Of a stretch of DNA of 64,000 nt, positions 1 through 9,268 are shown one piece after another. The stretch comes from Streptomyces spinosus. GTDB lineage: Bacteria; Actinomycetota; Actinomycetes; Streptomycetales; Streptomycetaceae. Numbering within the stretch: the stretch's first letter is position 1; every line of letters begins with the position of its first letter. Where the stretch lies: positions 248,001 to 312,000 of the forward strand of contig NZ_JAINRC010000001.1 in assembly GCF_020400655.1 (NCBI RefSeq), given 5' to 3'. Under the pieces are notes generated by a model that made no database searches, was not told the DNA's origin, and worked only from the letters and a program-made list of their open reading frames with translations. The position numbers and the translations under genes are program-made.

Positions 1-1285
1 TGTCGTCGAACTGCGGCCGGTCGGGGCGGCGCATCAGCACCATGAAGCCGAGAACGACGTTGCGCGCCTTGAGCGGGACGATGAGCAGCGACCGGCCGCG
101 GATGAGGGGCCGCAGGTCGCGCTTCTCGAACTCGCCGGAGATCCGCTCGGACAGCTCCTCGGTGACCCTCGGGACGAGCACCGGCTCGCCGGTGACCATG
201 CACTTGTAGAAGGGGGTGTGCTCGGGGAAGGCGAAGGCCTCGCCGACGGGCACGGTGTCGTCCCAGCGGCCCGGTTCGTCGTTGTGCTCCACCCAGACGC
301 GGAACATCACGGTGCTGGCGTCCGGCGGGCCGTCCGGGAAGCCTTCGCCCGCCAGCACCGCGGCGCGCAGATGGGTGCCGGCGAAGTCCGCGAACCGGGG
401 CACGGCGGCGCTGGTGACCTCGCGGATGGTCTCGCCGAGGTCCAGGGAGGAGCCGATGCCGGAGCTGACCTCGTTGAGGAACTCCAGCCGCTCACGGACG
501 GCGGCGTACTCCAGGTCCTGCTCGGCGCCGGCCGGGACCACGGCCACGGCCCGCTGGCGCGGTACCGCGGTCTTCTCGGCGCGGGTGCGGCCCGGGCGGC
601 GGGGCACGCCCCAGTACGGGGTCACGGGCACCCGGTCGTACTGGCTGAACTCCAGCACCGGATAACCGAGTTCGAGGACCTGGGCGACGATGCGGGTGCT
701 GAGTCCCGGCCCCATGTTGGGCAGGATCTCGGGCAGCCGTCGTTCGAGTTCCTCCGGGGCGGGCAGTTCGGTGTGGCGGGCCAGGCCGGGCGAGATGCGT
801 TCGGCGGTCTCGTCGTCGTAGCCGCGTTCGTCGCGCAGCCGGGTGGCGTCGGCGGCGAGCACGAGCAGCCGGGCGGGCCCCGGGCCGACCAGCGGGTAGG
901 CCCACCACAGCACGTCCAGCCGCTCGCCGTCGGGCGTCTGCGGGGGCGGACGCAGGCGGGCGCGGCCGGTCGTGGCGTAGCCGGTGTGTCCGCCGAGCGA
1001 CGTCTCCAGGTCGCGGGCGGGTCCCGCGTCCCACGCGTCGAACGCGTCGGGCGCCGGACCGTCCTGGGGGTCCTCCGGCAGGGTGCCGGAGACGGGCAGC
1101 AGGTCGGCCGCGGGCTGTCCGACGGCGTCCTCGCGGCTCACGCCGAACAGGCGCCGTGCGCCGGTGCTCCAGTGGGACACCAGTCCGGCTCGGTCGACGA
1201 CGACCACGGCCAGCGGAATCCGGCCCGCGGCGGTGTCGCCGACGCCGCGCCCGGGAGGTGTGTCCCGCTCGCTGCCACGGTCCAT
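1..1285 (-). CDS. PAS/GAF signalling protein, C-terminus beyond window
   Basis: The frame is open from an ATG at 1285 to the window edge, giving at least 428 residues, so the C-terminus is missing. Residues about 12-75 look like a PAS domain (IPLAVVVVDRAGLV, then a hydrophilic loop with RRLFGVSRED). Residues about 265-428 look like a GAF domain, starting at RLEFLNEVSSGIGSSLDLGE. In Streptomyces this PAS-GAF arrangement usually precedes a SpoIIE/PP2C phosphatase and sometimes an RsbW-like ATPase, so the missing part is probably an output domain of that kind; this is inference. A purine-rich GGGGAGAGAGG lies upstream of the start. The ligand or signal cannot be read from the sequence. Confidence 0.8.
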   Translation of the reverse strand, partial: MDRGSERDTPPGRGVGDTAAGRIPLAVVVVDRAGLVSHWSTGARRLFGVSREDAVGQPAADLLPVSGTLPEDPQDGPAPDAFDAWDAGPARDLETSLGGHTGYATTGRARLRPPPQTPDGERLDVLWWAYPLVGPGPARLLVLAADATRLRDERGYDDETAERISPGLARHTELPAPEELERRLPEILPNMGPGLSTRIVAQVLELGYPVLEFSQYDRVPVTPYWGVPRRPGRTRAEKTAVPRQRAVAVVPAGAEQDLEYAAVRERLEFLNEVSSGIGSSLDLGETIREVTSAAVPRFADFAGTHLRAAVLAGEGFPDGPPDASTVMFRVWVEHNDEPGRWDDTVPVGEAFAFPEHTPFYKCMVTGEPVLVPRVTEELSERISGEFEKRDLRPLIRGRSLLIVPLKARNVVLGFMVLMRRPDRPQFDD

Positions 1286-1427
1286 GGCCCAGGCCCTCTC
1301 TCCCCACGGCTGTCCGCAAACGATCTGTGCCGCCCGCCACTACGGTAAGACGACCGCCGGTCGCGATGTGGGGCAATCCTGTAATTGGTCGCGGCGGATC
1401 GCTCCGGCGCGGCGGCGGGCGCCCCGC

Positions 1428-3827
1428 TCAGTCCTCGTGGCCCAGCTGGAGGTCCCGTTCCGTCCGGCCACCCCCCGCGACCTGCAACACCGTGGCGACC
1501 GGCGGGTAACCTGCGGCGATGACGGTGTACTCGCCGGAGGAGAGATCGACGAACCGGAACGTTCCGTCGGCTCCGGTGGTGAGGGTGTCGACGACGTTGC
1601 CGGCGGCGTCGAGCAGGGTCACGCGCGCGTCCTCGACGGGCCGTCCGCCGCTCGCCCGGACGGTGCCCCTCAGTACGGCGCCGCCCGCGAGCTCGACGTC
1701 CTGCCGGGTCTCCCGGGAGGCCTGCACGGTGACCGGGAGCGCGGCGGGCCGGAAGGCGGGCGCGCTGGCGGCGAGGGTGTACTCGCCCGCGACCAGTTCC
1801 GTGATCACGTAGCCGCCCTCGCGCCCGCTGCGGGTGCTCGCGACGACCTCGCCGTGCACGTTGGTGAGGGTGACGGTGGCGTCGCGGACGGGGCTGCCGT
1901 CGGCGGTGAGCACGCTGCCGGCGAGGCGGCCGGCGCCGCCGAGGACGACGTCGAGTTCGACGGGGCGTTCGCCGACGGTGACGGAGACGGCCTGCGGCTG
2001 GTGCCCGCCGGCGGCGGCGATGAGCACGTACGACCCGGAGCCGGGCGTGCTGAGCGCGTACCGCCCGTCGTCGCCGCTGGCGCCCCGCCCGATCTGCTGT
2101 CCGGCGACGTCGATGAGGGTGAGGGCCGCGCGGGGCACCACGGTGCCGTCGGGGTGCTGCACGGTGCCGCAGACCGGGACCCCGGCGGCGTAGGGCGCCC
2201 GGGCACCGGGGATCGAGGCGGTCACGGTCTGCGGCTCCGTTTCGGCGGTGTTGTGGGACACCAGTGGTTTCTCCTTGAGGAAGAAGGCGATGAGCAGGCC
2301 GAGGGCGAGCACCGGGACCAGGTAGAGGAAGATCCGGGGCATCGCGTCGGCGTAGGCGCGGATGTAGGCGTCGCGCAGGGCCGGGGGCAGCGCGTGGACG
2401 AGCTGCGGGGTGATCGAGTCGGCGGCGGGCAGTCCGCTGCCCGCGCGCGGGGGCAGTTCCTCGCGCAGCGAGGAGGTGAGCCGGTCGGCGAAGAGGGTGC
2501 CGAAGACGGCGGCGCCGACGCTGCCGCCGATCTGCCGGAAGTAGTTGTTGGCGCTGGTGGCGGTGCCGAGGTCGGCGGGGCGGACGGAGTTCTGCACGGC
2601 GAGCACGAGGACGGGCATGACCAGGCCGATCCCGGTGCCGAGGACGGCCATCCAGACGCTGTAGTGCAGCCGGGGCGTGTCGGTCTGAAGCCGGGACAGC
2701 AGCCACATGCCGACGGTGGCGACGGCGCAGCCGAGCACGGGGTAGATCTTGTAGCGGCCGGTGCGGCTGATGAGCTGTCCGCCGATGATGGAGGCGCCGA
2801 CGATCCCGGCCATCATCGGCAGCATCAGCAGCCCGGACTCGGTGGCGCTGGCGCCGTCGACCATCTGCAGGAAGGTCGGCAGATAGCTGGCGGCGCCGAA
2901 CAGGGCGACGCCGATCACCAGGCCGACCAGGCTGCTGAGGGTGAACACGGGGTCGCGGTAGAGCCTGAGCGGGATCAGGGGTTCGGCGGCGAAGCGCTCG
3001 GCGACCAGGAAGAGGACGGTGGCGAGGAGGGCGCCGGCACCGAGGCCGAGGATCTGCCGGGAGCCCCAGGCGTACTCGGTGCCGCCCCAGCTGGTGAGCA
3101 GGACCAGGCAGGTCGAGGCGGCGGCGAGCAGCAGGGTGCCGAGGACGTCGAGCCGGGCGCGCGTGCGCGGCCTCGGGAGTTTGAGGACGACGGCGATGAC
3201 GGCCAGGGTGACCAGGCCGAAGGGGACGTTGACGTAGAAGCACCAGCGCCAGGAGAGGTGGTCGGTGAAGTAGCCGCCGAGCAGTGGTCCGGCGACGGAG
3301 GCGAGACCGAAGACGGCGCCGATCAGGCCCATGTACCGGCCGCGTTCCCGGGGCGGCACGATGTCGGCGATGATCGCCTGCACCCCGATCATGAGGCCGC
3401 CGGCGCCGACGCCCTGGACCGCGCGGAAGGCGATCAGCTGGTCCATGGTCCCGGCCCGGCCGGCGAGGGCGGAGCCGAGGACGAAGACGGCGATGGCGAA
3501 CTGGAAGACGCCCTTGCGGCCGATCAGGTCGCCGAGTTTGCCGTAGACCGGCAGGCCGATGGTGGAGGTGAGCAGGTAGGAGGTGATCGCCCAGGACATC
3601 TTGTCCAGGCCGTGCAGCTCACCGACGATCTTCGGCAGGGCGGTGGCCACGATCATCTGGTCGAGGGCGGCCAGCAGCAGGGCCAGCATCAGCCCGAGGA
3701 ACACCAGCCGCACCCGGCGGGGCCCGATGCCCGCGGGCGGCGCGGGAGGCGGCGGTGCGGCCGCGGTCTCCTCGCCGGCGGCCGGTGCCGCGACCGGCTC
3801 GGGCTTCACCAGTGTCGTCCCGCCCAC
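1428..3827 (-). CDS. MFS drug exporter (DHA2/EmrB type) with C-terminal beta-domain repeats
   Basis: This is a 799-residue protein. Residues about 40-530 form a 14-helix DHA2-type proton antiporter with [14 protein letters not shown] in helix 1, motif A ([11 protein letters not shown]) and motif C ([16 protein letters not shown]). Such proteins export drugs or metabolites through the cytoplasmic membrane. From about residue 548 there are three tandem carboxypeptidase-regulatory-like repeats with a period near 83 residues. Each begins G(T/S)V, runs through a PV-DA-VTL strand and ends in a GEY or GSY turn. Ordinary EmrB proteins stop near 500-550 residues, so this extension is extra and probably forms a chain of beta-sandwich domains. 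The start is GTG with AGGGGAG six bases upstream. No regulator gene is adjacent. Confidence 0.9.
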   Translation of the reverse strand: MGGTTLVKPEPVAAPAAGEETAAAPPPPAPPAGIGPRRVRLVFLGLMLALLLAALDQMIVATALPKIVGELHGLDKMSWAITSYLLTSTIGLPVYGKLGDLIGRKGVFQFAIAVFVLGSALAGRAGTMDQLIAFRAVQGVGAGGLMIGVQAIIADIVPPRERGRYMGLIGAVFGLASVAGPLLGGYFTDHLSWRWCFYVNVPFGLVTLAVIAVVLKLPRPRTRARLDVLGTLLLAAASTCLVLLTSWGGTEYAWGSRQILGLGAGALLATVLFLVAERFAAEPLIPLRLYRDPVFTLSSLVGLVIGVALFGAASYLPTFLQMVDGASATESGLLMLPMMAGIVGASIIGGQLISRTGRYKIYPVLGCAVATVGMWLLSRLQTDTPRLHYSVWMAVLGTGIGLVMPVLVLAVQNSVRPADLGTATSANNYFRQIGGSVGAAVFGTLFADRLTSSLREELPPRAGSGLPAADSITPQLVHALPPALRDAYIRAYADAMPRIFLYLVPVLALGLLIAFFLKEKPLVSHNTAETEPQTVTASIPGARAPYAAGVPVCGTVQHPDGTVVPRAALTLIDVAGQQIGRGASGDDGRYALSTPGSGSYVLIAAAGGHQPQAVSVTVGERPVELDVVLGGAGRLAGSVLTADGSPVRDATVTLTNVHGEVVASTRSGREGGYVITELVAGEYTLAASAPAFRPAALPVTVQASRETRQDVELAGGAVLRGTVRASGGRPVEDARVTLLDAAGNVVDTLTTGADGTFRFVDLSSGEYTVIAAGYPPVATVLQVAGGGRTERDLQLGHED

Positions 3828-3989
3828 GTACCGCTCCCCTCGTCACACTCGTTCACATTTCCCGCGTAAGGCGACAACTGCGAACAACTGCGGCGAGTTA
3901 CGGCACGATCCGTTACGGACCGGAGATGCACTCGAACCGGTGAAGGGGCCGACCGGCGGTCAACCCCCCTTCACCGACGGGCGCTTGGG

Positions 3990-4433
3990 CTACTTCTCGA
4001 CCTCGGCGGCGAGCCTGGCGAGCAGGGCGTCGTAGATCCGGCCGAGGCCCTTGGGCGCGAACGTCTTCTCGAAGAAGCCGCCGATGCCGCCGGCGCCCTG
4101 CCAGGTGGTGGTGACGACCACGCGCGAGGAGCCCTCGCCGGCGGGGGTGACGCGCCAGGTGGTGACCATGGAGGAGTTGCGGTCCTTCTCGACGAGCTCG
4201 CCGTCGGTGGGCTCGCTGACCTCGAGCAGGCAGTCGCGCACCCGCTTGCTGGTGGCCTGGAGCTTCCAGTGGACGAGGGTGCCCTCGCCGTCGCCGCCCT
4301 CACGCACCTCGTACTCGCTGAACTGCTCGGGCAGCAGCCTCTGCCGCGTGCCGCGGTAGTCGGCGAGGGCGTCGAACACCTTCTCCGCGTCCGCCGCGAC
4401 GACCCGCTCCGTAGTGGCCTCGACCTGCGCCAT
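3990..4433 (-). CDS. SRPBCC-family (START-like) protein
   Basis: A 147-residue protein. The ATG at 4433 is chosen because GGAGGAA sits just upstream; an in-frame start at 4481 would add 16 residues without a ribosome site. The fold signature is SRPBCC: an N-terminal strand (VEATTERVVAADAEKVFDAL), a middle block of alternating strands, and a long amphipathic C-terminal helix (GLGRIYDALLARLAAEVEK). This family binds hydrophobic ligands in a deep cavity; the ligand here is unknown. The gene is divergent from the radical SAM gene at 4568 with 134 bp between starts. Related short SRPBCC proteins are common single genes in Streptomyces. Confidence 0.85.
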   Translation of the reverse strand: MAQVEATTERVVAADAEKVFDALADYRGTRQRLLPEQFSEYEVREGGDGEGTLVHWKLQATSKRVRDCLLEVSEPTDGELVEKDRNSSMVTTWRVTPAGEGSSRVVVTTTWQGAGGIGGFFEKTFAPKGLGRIYDALLARLAAEVEK

Positions 4434-4523
4434 TGCGTTCCTCCACGACCTGGTTCCTCGGGGTTGGGGCAAGCCAACCACCCCGGCGCCCGGCCGCCCA
4501 AATCGGGGTTCGCACGATCATGG

Positions 4524-4535
4524 GAACGTTTGTTC
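4524..4535. promoter_or_regulatory. LexA-type (SOS) box
   Basis: The sequence GAACGTTTGTTC matches the actinobacterial LexA core GAAC-N4-GTTC exactly. It ends one base before a TATTGT -10 hexamer at 4536-4541, so LexA bound here would cover the promoter of the radical SAM gene at 4568. The outer positions of the longer TCGAAC-N4-GTTCGA consensus are not conserved. Confidence 0.6.
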
Positions 4536-4541
4536 TATTGT
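4536..4541 (+). promoter_or_regulatory. -10 element for radical SAM gene
   Basis: TATTGT fits the TANNNT pattern and places transcription start near 4548, about 20 bases before the ATG. No good -35 hexamer is visible at 17-18 bp, which would be consistent with a regulated promoter. Confidence 0.45.
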
Positions 4542-4567
4542 GTGGGCAGCGCGAGCGAGGAGGCGTC

Positions 4568-5611
4568 ATGCGCTGGGAGAACCTCACAGACGAGAGCGAA
4601 CACGGCCGGGCCGCCGACACCGCGCTGTTCGGCGCGGACGCCGTCACCACCCGGACCTTCGACACGCCCGAGTTCCAGGGCATCACCTTCCACGAGGTCC
4701 GGGCGCGCTCGGTGCTGAACCGGGTGCCGGGTGCCTCGCGCATGCCGTTCGAGTGGACGGTCAACCCCTACCGGGGCTGCACGCACGCGTGCGTCTACTG
4801 TTTCGCCCGCAAGACGCACAGCTACCTGGACCTGGACACGGGCATCGGCTTCGACTCCCAGATCGTGGTCAAGATCAACGCGCCCGAGGTGCTGCGCCGC
4901 CAGCTCGGCTCCCGCCGCTGGCAGGGCGACCACGTGGCGATGGGCACCAACGTCGACTGCTACCAGCGCGCCGAGGGCCGCTACCGGCTGATGCCGGGCA
5001 TCATCTCGGCGCTCACCGACCACGCCAACCCGTTCTCGATCCTCACCAAGGGCACCCTGATCCTGCGCGACCTGGACCTGCTGGTCCGGGCCGCGGAGGT
5101 GACGGACGTGGGCGTCTCGGTGTCCGTGGGCTTCCTGGACGCCGAGCTGTGGCGCACGGTGGAGCCGGGCACGCCCGCGCCCGAGCGCCGGCTGGACGTC
5201 GTCCGCGCCTTCGGGGAGCACGGGATCGGCTGCGGGGTGCTGATGGCGCCGGTGATCCCGTTCCTGAGCGACCACCCGGCCCAGCTGCGGGCCACGGTAC
5301 GGGCCATCGCGGCGGCCGGGGCCACCTCCGTCACACCGCTGGTGCTGCACCTGCGCCCCGGCGCCCGCGAGTGGTTCATGCACTGGCTCGGGCAGCACCA
5401 TCCGCACCTGGTGCGGCGCTACGAGCGGCTGTACGCGGAGGGCGCCTACGCGCCCAAGTGGTACCAGCGCCGGATCACCCGCCAGGTGCACGAGCTGGCG
5501 CAGGAGTACGGCATCGGGCCCGCGCGCGCGGGGCTGGCCCGGCGGATCCGCCCGGCCGAGCCGGCACCGGCCCCCACCGGGGAGGAGCCGGTCCAGCTCA
5601 GTCTCCTGTGA
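4568..5611 (+). CDS. Radical SAM protein, Rv2578c / spore-photolyase-like family
   Basis: A 347-residue protein starting at ATG 4568 with GAGGAGG just upstream. The cysteine triad CTHACVYC (C71, C75, C78) is the CX3CX2C motif that binds the [4Fe-4S] cluster used to cleave S-adenosylmethionine. It follows the family pattern NPYRGCxHxCxYCFAR shared with spore-photolyase-like (SPL) radical SAM proteins. Later blocks (MGTNVDCYQRAEG, SILTKGTLILRDLDLL) are also typical of that group. The substrate is unknown; relatives are thought to act on nucleic acids. The LexA-type box in its promoter is consistent with a DNA-damage role, which is inference. Confidence 0.9.
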   Translation: MRWENLTDESEHGRAADTALFGADAVTTRTFDTPEFQGITFHEVRARSVLNRVPGASRMPFEWTVNPYRGCTHACVYCFARKTHSYLDLDTGIGFDSQIVVKINAPEVLRRQLGSRRWQGDHVAMGTNVDCYQRAEGRYRLMPGIISALTDHANPFSILTKGTLILRDLDLLVRAAEVTDVGVSVSVGFLDAELWRTVEPGTPAPERRLDVVRAFGEHGIGCGVLMAPVIPFLSDHPAQLRATVRAIAAAGATSVTPLVLHLRPGAREWFMHWLGQHHPHLVRRYERLYAEGAYAPKWYQRRITRQVHELAQEYGIGPARAGLARRIRPAEPAPAPTGEEPVQLSLL

Positions 5612-5729
5612 GGACGCCCGGGCCGTGCCCGGCCCTGCCACCACGATGCGGGCCTCCGCCACCAGGGCCGCGCGAACGCTTCGGCAACGGGGCCGTCCGC
5701 TCGGGGCGTTGTCAGTGGGAGGGGCCATC

Positions 5730-6326
5730 ATGGGGGTCATGGACGAGACGACTCGCGGCGGGGATGGACCGCTCCGCGCCCCCGCCCCGGGCGGTGGTGG
5801 CCCCCCGGCAGGTGCCCTGACGGTCCGGGAGATGACCCTGGCCGACTGCGACCGTGTCTCCGGGATACGGGTCCGCGGCTGGCAGCACGCCTACCGGGGG
5901 CTCATGCCGCAGCCGTACCTGGACCGGCTCAGCGTCGGCGCGGACGCCGAGCGGCGCCGGGCCCGGTTCGCCGAGGGCAACGGCTCCGTGGTGAACCTGG
6001 TCGCCGAGCGGGACGGCGCGGTGGTCGGGTGGGCGGCGTACGGGCCGTACCGGGACGGCGGGAGACGCACCGGCGACGCCGAGCTGTACGCGCTCTACGT
6101 GGATCCCGCCCGGCTCGGCGGCGGGATCGGGCGGGCGCTGCTGACCGAGTCGGCCGAGCGGTGCCGGGCGTATCCCCGCATGTTCCTGTGGGTCCTCAAG
6201 GAGAACGCCTCCGCCCGCCGCTTCTACGAGCGCGCGGGGTTCCGGCCCGACGGGGCCGAGGAGCCCTTCGAGGTGGACGGCGTGGCGGTGCCCGAGGTGC
6301 GGTACGTGCGGACGCTGGGCGGCTGA
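5730..6326 (+). CDS. GNAT-family N-acetyltransferase
   Basis: A 198-residue protein. ATG 5730 is preceded by GGGAGGGG at a normal distance; a second ATG at 5739 is possible. A poorly conserved Gly/Pro-rich head of about 30 residues precedes the GNAT core. The acetyl-CoA loop is ARLGGGIGRALL, preceded by the strand ELYALYVDP and followed by LWVLKENASARRFYERAGF, the standard motif B of the family. It transfers an acetyl group to an unidentified amine. It converges on the HEAT-repeat gene with only 7 bp between the two stop codons. Confidence 0.88.
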   Translation: MGVMDETTRGGDGPLRAPAPGGGGPPAGALTVREMTLADCDRVSGIRVRGWQHAYRGLMPQPYLDRLSVGADAERRRARFAEGNGSVVNLVAERDGAVVGWAAYGPYRDGGRRTGDAELYALYVDPARLGGGIGRALLTESAERCRAYPRMFLWVLKENASARRFYERAGFRPDGAEEPFEVDGVAVPEVRYVRTLGG

Positions 6327-6333
6327 CCGGACG

Positions 6334-6915
6334 TCAGCTCGGCTGCTGCTCCGGTATCCGCGCCAGCGCGTGCACCGCGGCCTCGGCGAGCGCGGGGTGC
6401 GCGAGGGCCTCGGCGAGGACCCGCCGGGCGCGGGCGTCACCGAGCGCGCCCAGGCCCTCCACGCAGGCGAGGGCCACCCGGCGGTAGGGGTCGTGCGGGC
6501 GCAGCCGCCGCTCCAGCGTGGTGATCAGCGCGGGCACGGACTCCGGGGCGCGCAGGGCGACCAGGAGCCGTACCGGGTGCAGGGCGTAGGCGACGCGGAG
6601 TTCGTTGGTGGCGAGGGCCGCGGCGGCCCGGGCCGTGCGGGGGTCGCCGAGCCGGGCGAGGGCGTGCGCGGCGGAGGCGCAGCGCGGCGGGTCGCGGTGG
6701 TTGAGCAGCAGCACCAGGGACTCGAAGGCGCGCCGGTCGCCGCCCCGGCCGAGGCGGAACGCGGCCAGCTCCCTGGCCCACAGGGGCTGTCCGGGCGCGG
6801 TGAGCACCTCCGCCAGTTCGCCGTGGTCCCCGGTGGCCAGCAGGTGCTCGAACGCGGCCGAGCCGCCCGACTCCTGCCGTAAGCGCTCCGTGAGCGATCG
6901 CAACTCTTCGTCCAC
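6334..6915 (-). CDS. HEAT-repeat protein
   Basis: About 193 residues when read from GTG 6915 (VDEELRSLTERL). The frame is open far upstream, so the start is uncertain. The protein is a string of short paired helices with HEAT/PBS-lyase-like signatures (FESLVLLLNHRD, AAHALARLGDPRTARA, VALACVEGLGALGDARARR, AVHALARIPEQQPS). Such repeats make protein-protein scaffolds and have no catalytic residues. The partner cannot be inferred from its neighbours. The coding evidence is the repeat periodicity and codon use. Confidence 0.75.
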   Translation of the reverse strand: MDEELRSLTERLRQESGGSAAFEHLLATGDHGELAEVLTAPGQPLWARELAAFRLGRGGDRRAFESLVLLLNHRDPPRCASAAHALARLGDPRTARAAAALATNELRVAYALHPVRLLVALRAPESVPALITTLERRLRPHDPYRRVALACVEGLGALGDARARRVLAEALAHPALAEAAVHALARIPEQQPS

Positions 6916-7302
6916 GAGGTCCAGCGTAGGCGGGTGACGGCGGACGAGGGGAGCCACCTCACAAAGTCGGTTCCCGCGCGGGACTAGCGCGCTCGTTACC
7001 CGCCGGTTAAGCTCATACGAGCGAGTAACCCTCTCGCATCTCCGCTGGCGACGGTTTGGTGACGCGGCCGTCGCGAGCGAGCAGGTCGGTTCGGTACGCC
7101 GTGTGTACCGCAGTACGACCCGGCTTCGGGACAGAGCCGGTCGGAAGTTCCGCCGCTCCCGGGCGTGTGCACGCCCGTGGCGCCGGCGCCCCCGGGCGTG
7201 TGCGCTCGCAGCCCGGCAACACCCGCACTCTCCCGCTCCGCGGTGCGCCCTCCGGCGCACCCGGCGCGCTCCTCGTCGTCACCTCATTCCTGGAGTCCCG
7301 CG
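6916..7302. other. Intergenic region upstream of the hydroxyacyl-CoA dehydrogenase gene
   Basis: There is no convincing gene in this 387 bp. It must carry the promoters of the divergent HEAT-repeat and dehydrogenase genes. The one notable element is the partly palindromic stretch at 7005-7030. Confidence 0.6.
7005..7030. promoter_or_regulatory. Imperfect palindrome, possible operator
   Basis: Outer arms GGTTA and TAACC enclose GCTC and GAGC within 26 bp, in the most AT-rich part of this region. It resembles a regulator site upstream of a fatty-acyl-CoA gene, but the arms are short and no motif family is assigned. Confidence 0.3.
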
Positions 7303-9108
7303 ATGGCCACTCCCCTGTCCGACTCAGCTCTGTCCCCGCTCAAGACGATCGCCGTGGTCGGCCTCGGCACCATGGGCACCGGCATCACCGAGGTCCTCGC
7401 GAAGGCCGGCCGCGAGGTGATCGGCATCGACATCAGCGAGGCGCGGACCGCGCAGGCCCTCGCCGCGCTGGAGGCCGCCACCGCCCGCGCCGTGGCCCGC
7501 GGCCGGCTCACCGAGGAGGAGCGTGCCCGCGCGCTGGCCCGGGTCCGCACCGCGACCGACCTCACCGCGGCGGCCGACGCCGACCTCGTCATCGAGGTGG
7601 CCCCGGAGTCGTACGAGATCAAGCACCAGATCTTCCGCGAGCTGGACGGCATCGTCCGCCCGGAGACGATCCTCGCGACCGGCACCAACGCGCTGTCGGT
7701 GACCCGGCTGGCGGCCGACTCCGCCCGTCCCGAGCGCGTCCTCGGACTGCACTTCTTCAACCCGGCGCCCGCGATGCGGCTGGTGGAGGTCGTCTCCTCG
7801 GTGCTGACCGCGCCGCAGGCCGTGGCCGCCGTCACCGACCTCGCGATCGAGCTGGGCAAGGAGCCGGTCGCGGTCGGCGACCGGCCCGGCTTCGTCGCGG
7901 ACGGGCTGCTGTTCGGCTACCTCAACCAGGCCGCCGCCATGTACGAGGCCAGGTACGCCTCCCGCGAGGACATCGACGCCGCCATGCGGCTCGGCTGCGG
8001 CCTGCCCATGGGCCCGCTCGCCCTGCTGGACCTGATCGGCGTCGACACCGCGCGGACGGTCCTGGAGGCCATGTACGCCGAGTCCCGGGACCGGCTGCAC
8101 GCCCCCGCGCCGATCCTCAAGCAGCTCAGCGAGGCGGGCCTGACCGGCCGGAAGGCCGGGCGCGGCTTCTACACCTACGAGGCGCCGGGCAGCGGGACGG
8201 TCGTGCCGGACGCGCTGACCCCGGCGGCGGGCGCCTCGCCGGTCGCGGGCCGCGAGGTGCGCTCGGTGGGCGTCGCCGGCTCCGGCACCATGGCCTCCGG
8301 CATCGCCGAGGTGTTCGCCAAGGCCGGTTACGACGTCGTCCTGGCCGCCCGCAGCGAGGAGAAGGCGCAGGCCGCCAAGGCCCGTATCGGCAAGTCGCTC
8401 TCCCGTTCCGTCGACAAGGGCCGGCTGACCGCCGAGGCCGCCGCCGGGATCCTGGACCGGATCACGCCGGCCGGCTCCTACGACGCCTTCGCCGAGGTCG
8501 ACCTCGCGGTCGAGGCGATCGCCGAGGACCTGGAGGTCAAGCGGCAGCTGTTCGCCGCGCTGGACAAGGTGTGCAAGCCGGGCGCGGTCCTGGCCACCAC
8601 CACCTCGTCGCTGCCCGTGGTCGCCTGCGCCCGCGCCACCTCGCGCCCGCAGGACGTGATCGGCATGCACTTCTTCAACCCGGCACCGGCGATGAAGCTG
8701 GTCGAGGTCGTGCGGACGGTGCTGACGGCGGACGACGCGCACGCGACCGTGCGCGAGGTCTGCGCGAGGATCGGGAAGCACGCGGTGGACTGCGGCGACC
8801 GCGCCGGTTTCATCGTGAACGCGCTGCTGTTCCCGTACCTCAACAACGCGATCAAGATGGTGCAGGAGCACTACGCGTCCCTCGACGACATCGACGCGGC
8901 GATGAAGCTGGGCGGCGGCTACCCGATGGGCCCGTTCGAGCTGCTGGACGTGGTCGGGCTGGACGTCTCGCTGGCCATCGAGAAGGTGCTGCACCGGGAG
9001 TTCCGCGACCCCGGTCTCGCCCCGGCACCGCTGCTGGAGCACCTGGTGGCCGCGGGCTGCCTCGGGCGCAAGACCGGCCGCGGCTTCCGCGAGTATGCCC
9101 GCCGCTGA
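7303..9108 (+). CDS. Tandem-duplicated 3-hydroxybutyryl-CoA dehydrogenase
   Basis: A 601-residue protein made of two complete 3-hydroxyacyl-CoA dehydrogenase units, about 9-300 and 318-601. The dinucleotide loops are VVGLGTMGTGI and VAGSGTMASGI. Each half has the catalytic-His block (GLHFFNPAPAMRL, GMHFFNPAPAMKL) and the C-terminal PMGP helical domain. It should reduce acetoacetyl-CoA or oxidise 3-hydroxybutyryl-CoA, one step before the crotonyl-CoA used by Ccr downstream. In half 2 the conserved substrate-binding Asn is present (GFIVNALLF); in half 1 the same place reads GFVADGLLF, with Asp, so half 1 may differ in activity. The ATG at 7303 is chosen because homology begins there. Confidence 0.93.
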   Translation: MATPLSDSALSPLKTIAVVGLGTMGTGITEVLAKAGREVIGIDISEARTAQALAALEAATARAVARGRLTEEERARALARVRTATDLTAAADADLVIEVAPESYEIKHQIFRELDGIVRPETILATGTNALSVTRLAADSARPERVLGLHFFNPAPAMRLVEVVSSVLTAPQAVAAVTDLAIELGKEPVAVGDRPGFVADGLLFGYLNQAAAMYEARYASREDIDAAMRLGCGLPMGPLALLDLIGVDTARTVLEAMYAESRDRLHAPAPILKQLSEAGLTGRKAGRGFYTYEAPGSGTVVPDALTPAAGASPVAGREVRSVGVAGSGTMASGIAEVFAKAGYDVVLAARSEEKAQAAKARIGKSLSRSVDKGRLTAEAAAGILDRITPAGSYDAFAEVDLAVEAIAEDLEVKRQLFAALDKVCKPGAVLATTTSSLPVVACARATSRPQDVIGMHFFNPAPAMKLVEVVRTVLTADDAHATVREVCARIGKHAVDCGDRAGFIVNALLFPYLNNAIKMVQEHYASLDDIDAAMKLGGGYPMGPFELLDVVGLDVSLAIEKVLHREFRDPGLAPAPLLEHLVAAGCLGRKTGRGFREYARR

Positions 9109-9256
9109 CGGCGTCGGCGACTGGTCCCGGACGGAGCCGGAGTGGGGCGGGCTGCTCGACCCGGGCGGCCCTGCCCCGCCCGCCCGGCGCGGCGGCCCCC
9201 CGTCCCCCGGGGGCGGGGGACACCCCGGACCTGCGCATCGGGCCGCGCGCATGCAG

Positions 9257-9262
9257 TACGTT
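9257..9262 (+). promoter_or_regulatory. -10 element, probable leaderless start of tetR
   Basis: TACGTT lies so that transcription would begin at 9269, the A of the TetR start codon. No ribosome site precedes that ATG, which fits a leaderless mRNA. Confidence 0.45.
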
Positions 9263-9268
9263 CGGGTC

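Noticed and set aside
984..3869. A 961-codon open frame on the plus strand opposite the MFS exporter
   Set aside because: It is composed of Gly, Asp, Ala and Arg repeats without family resemblance and is the mirror of a clear transporter; such long antisense frames are expected in very GC-rich DNA.
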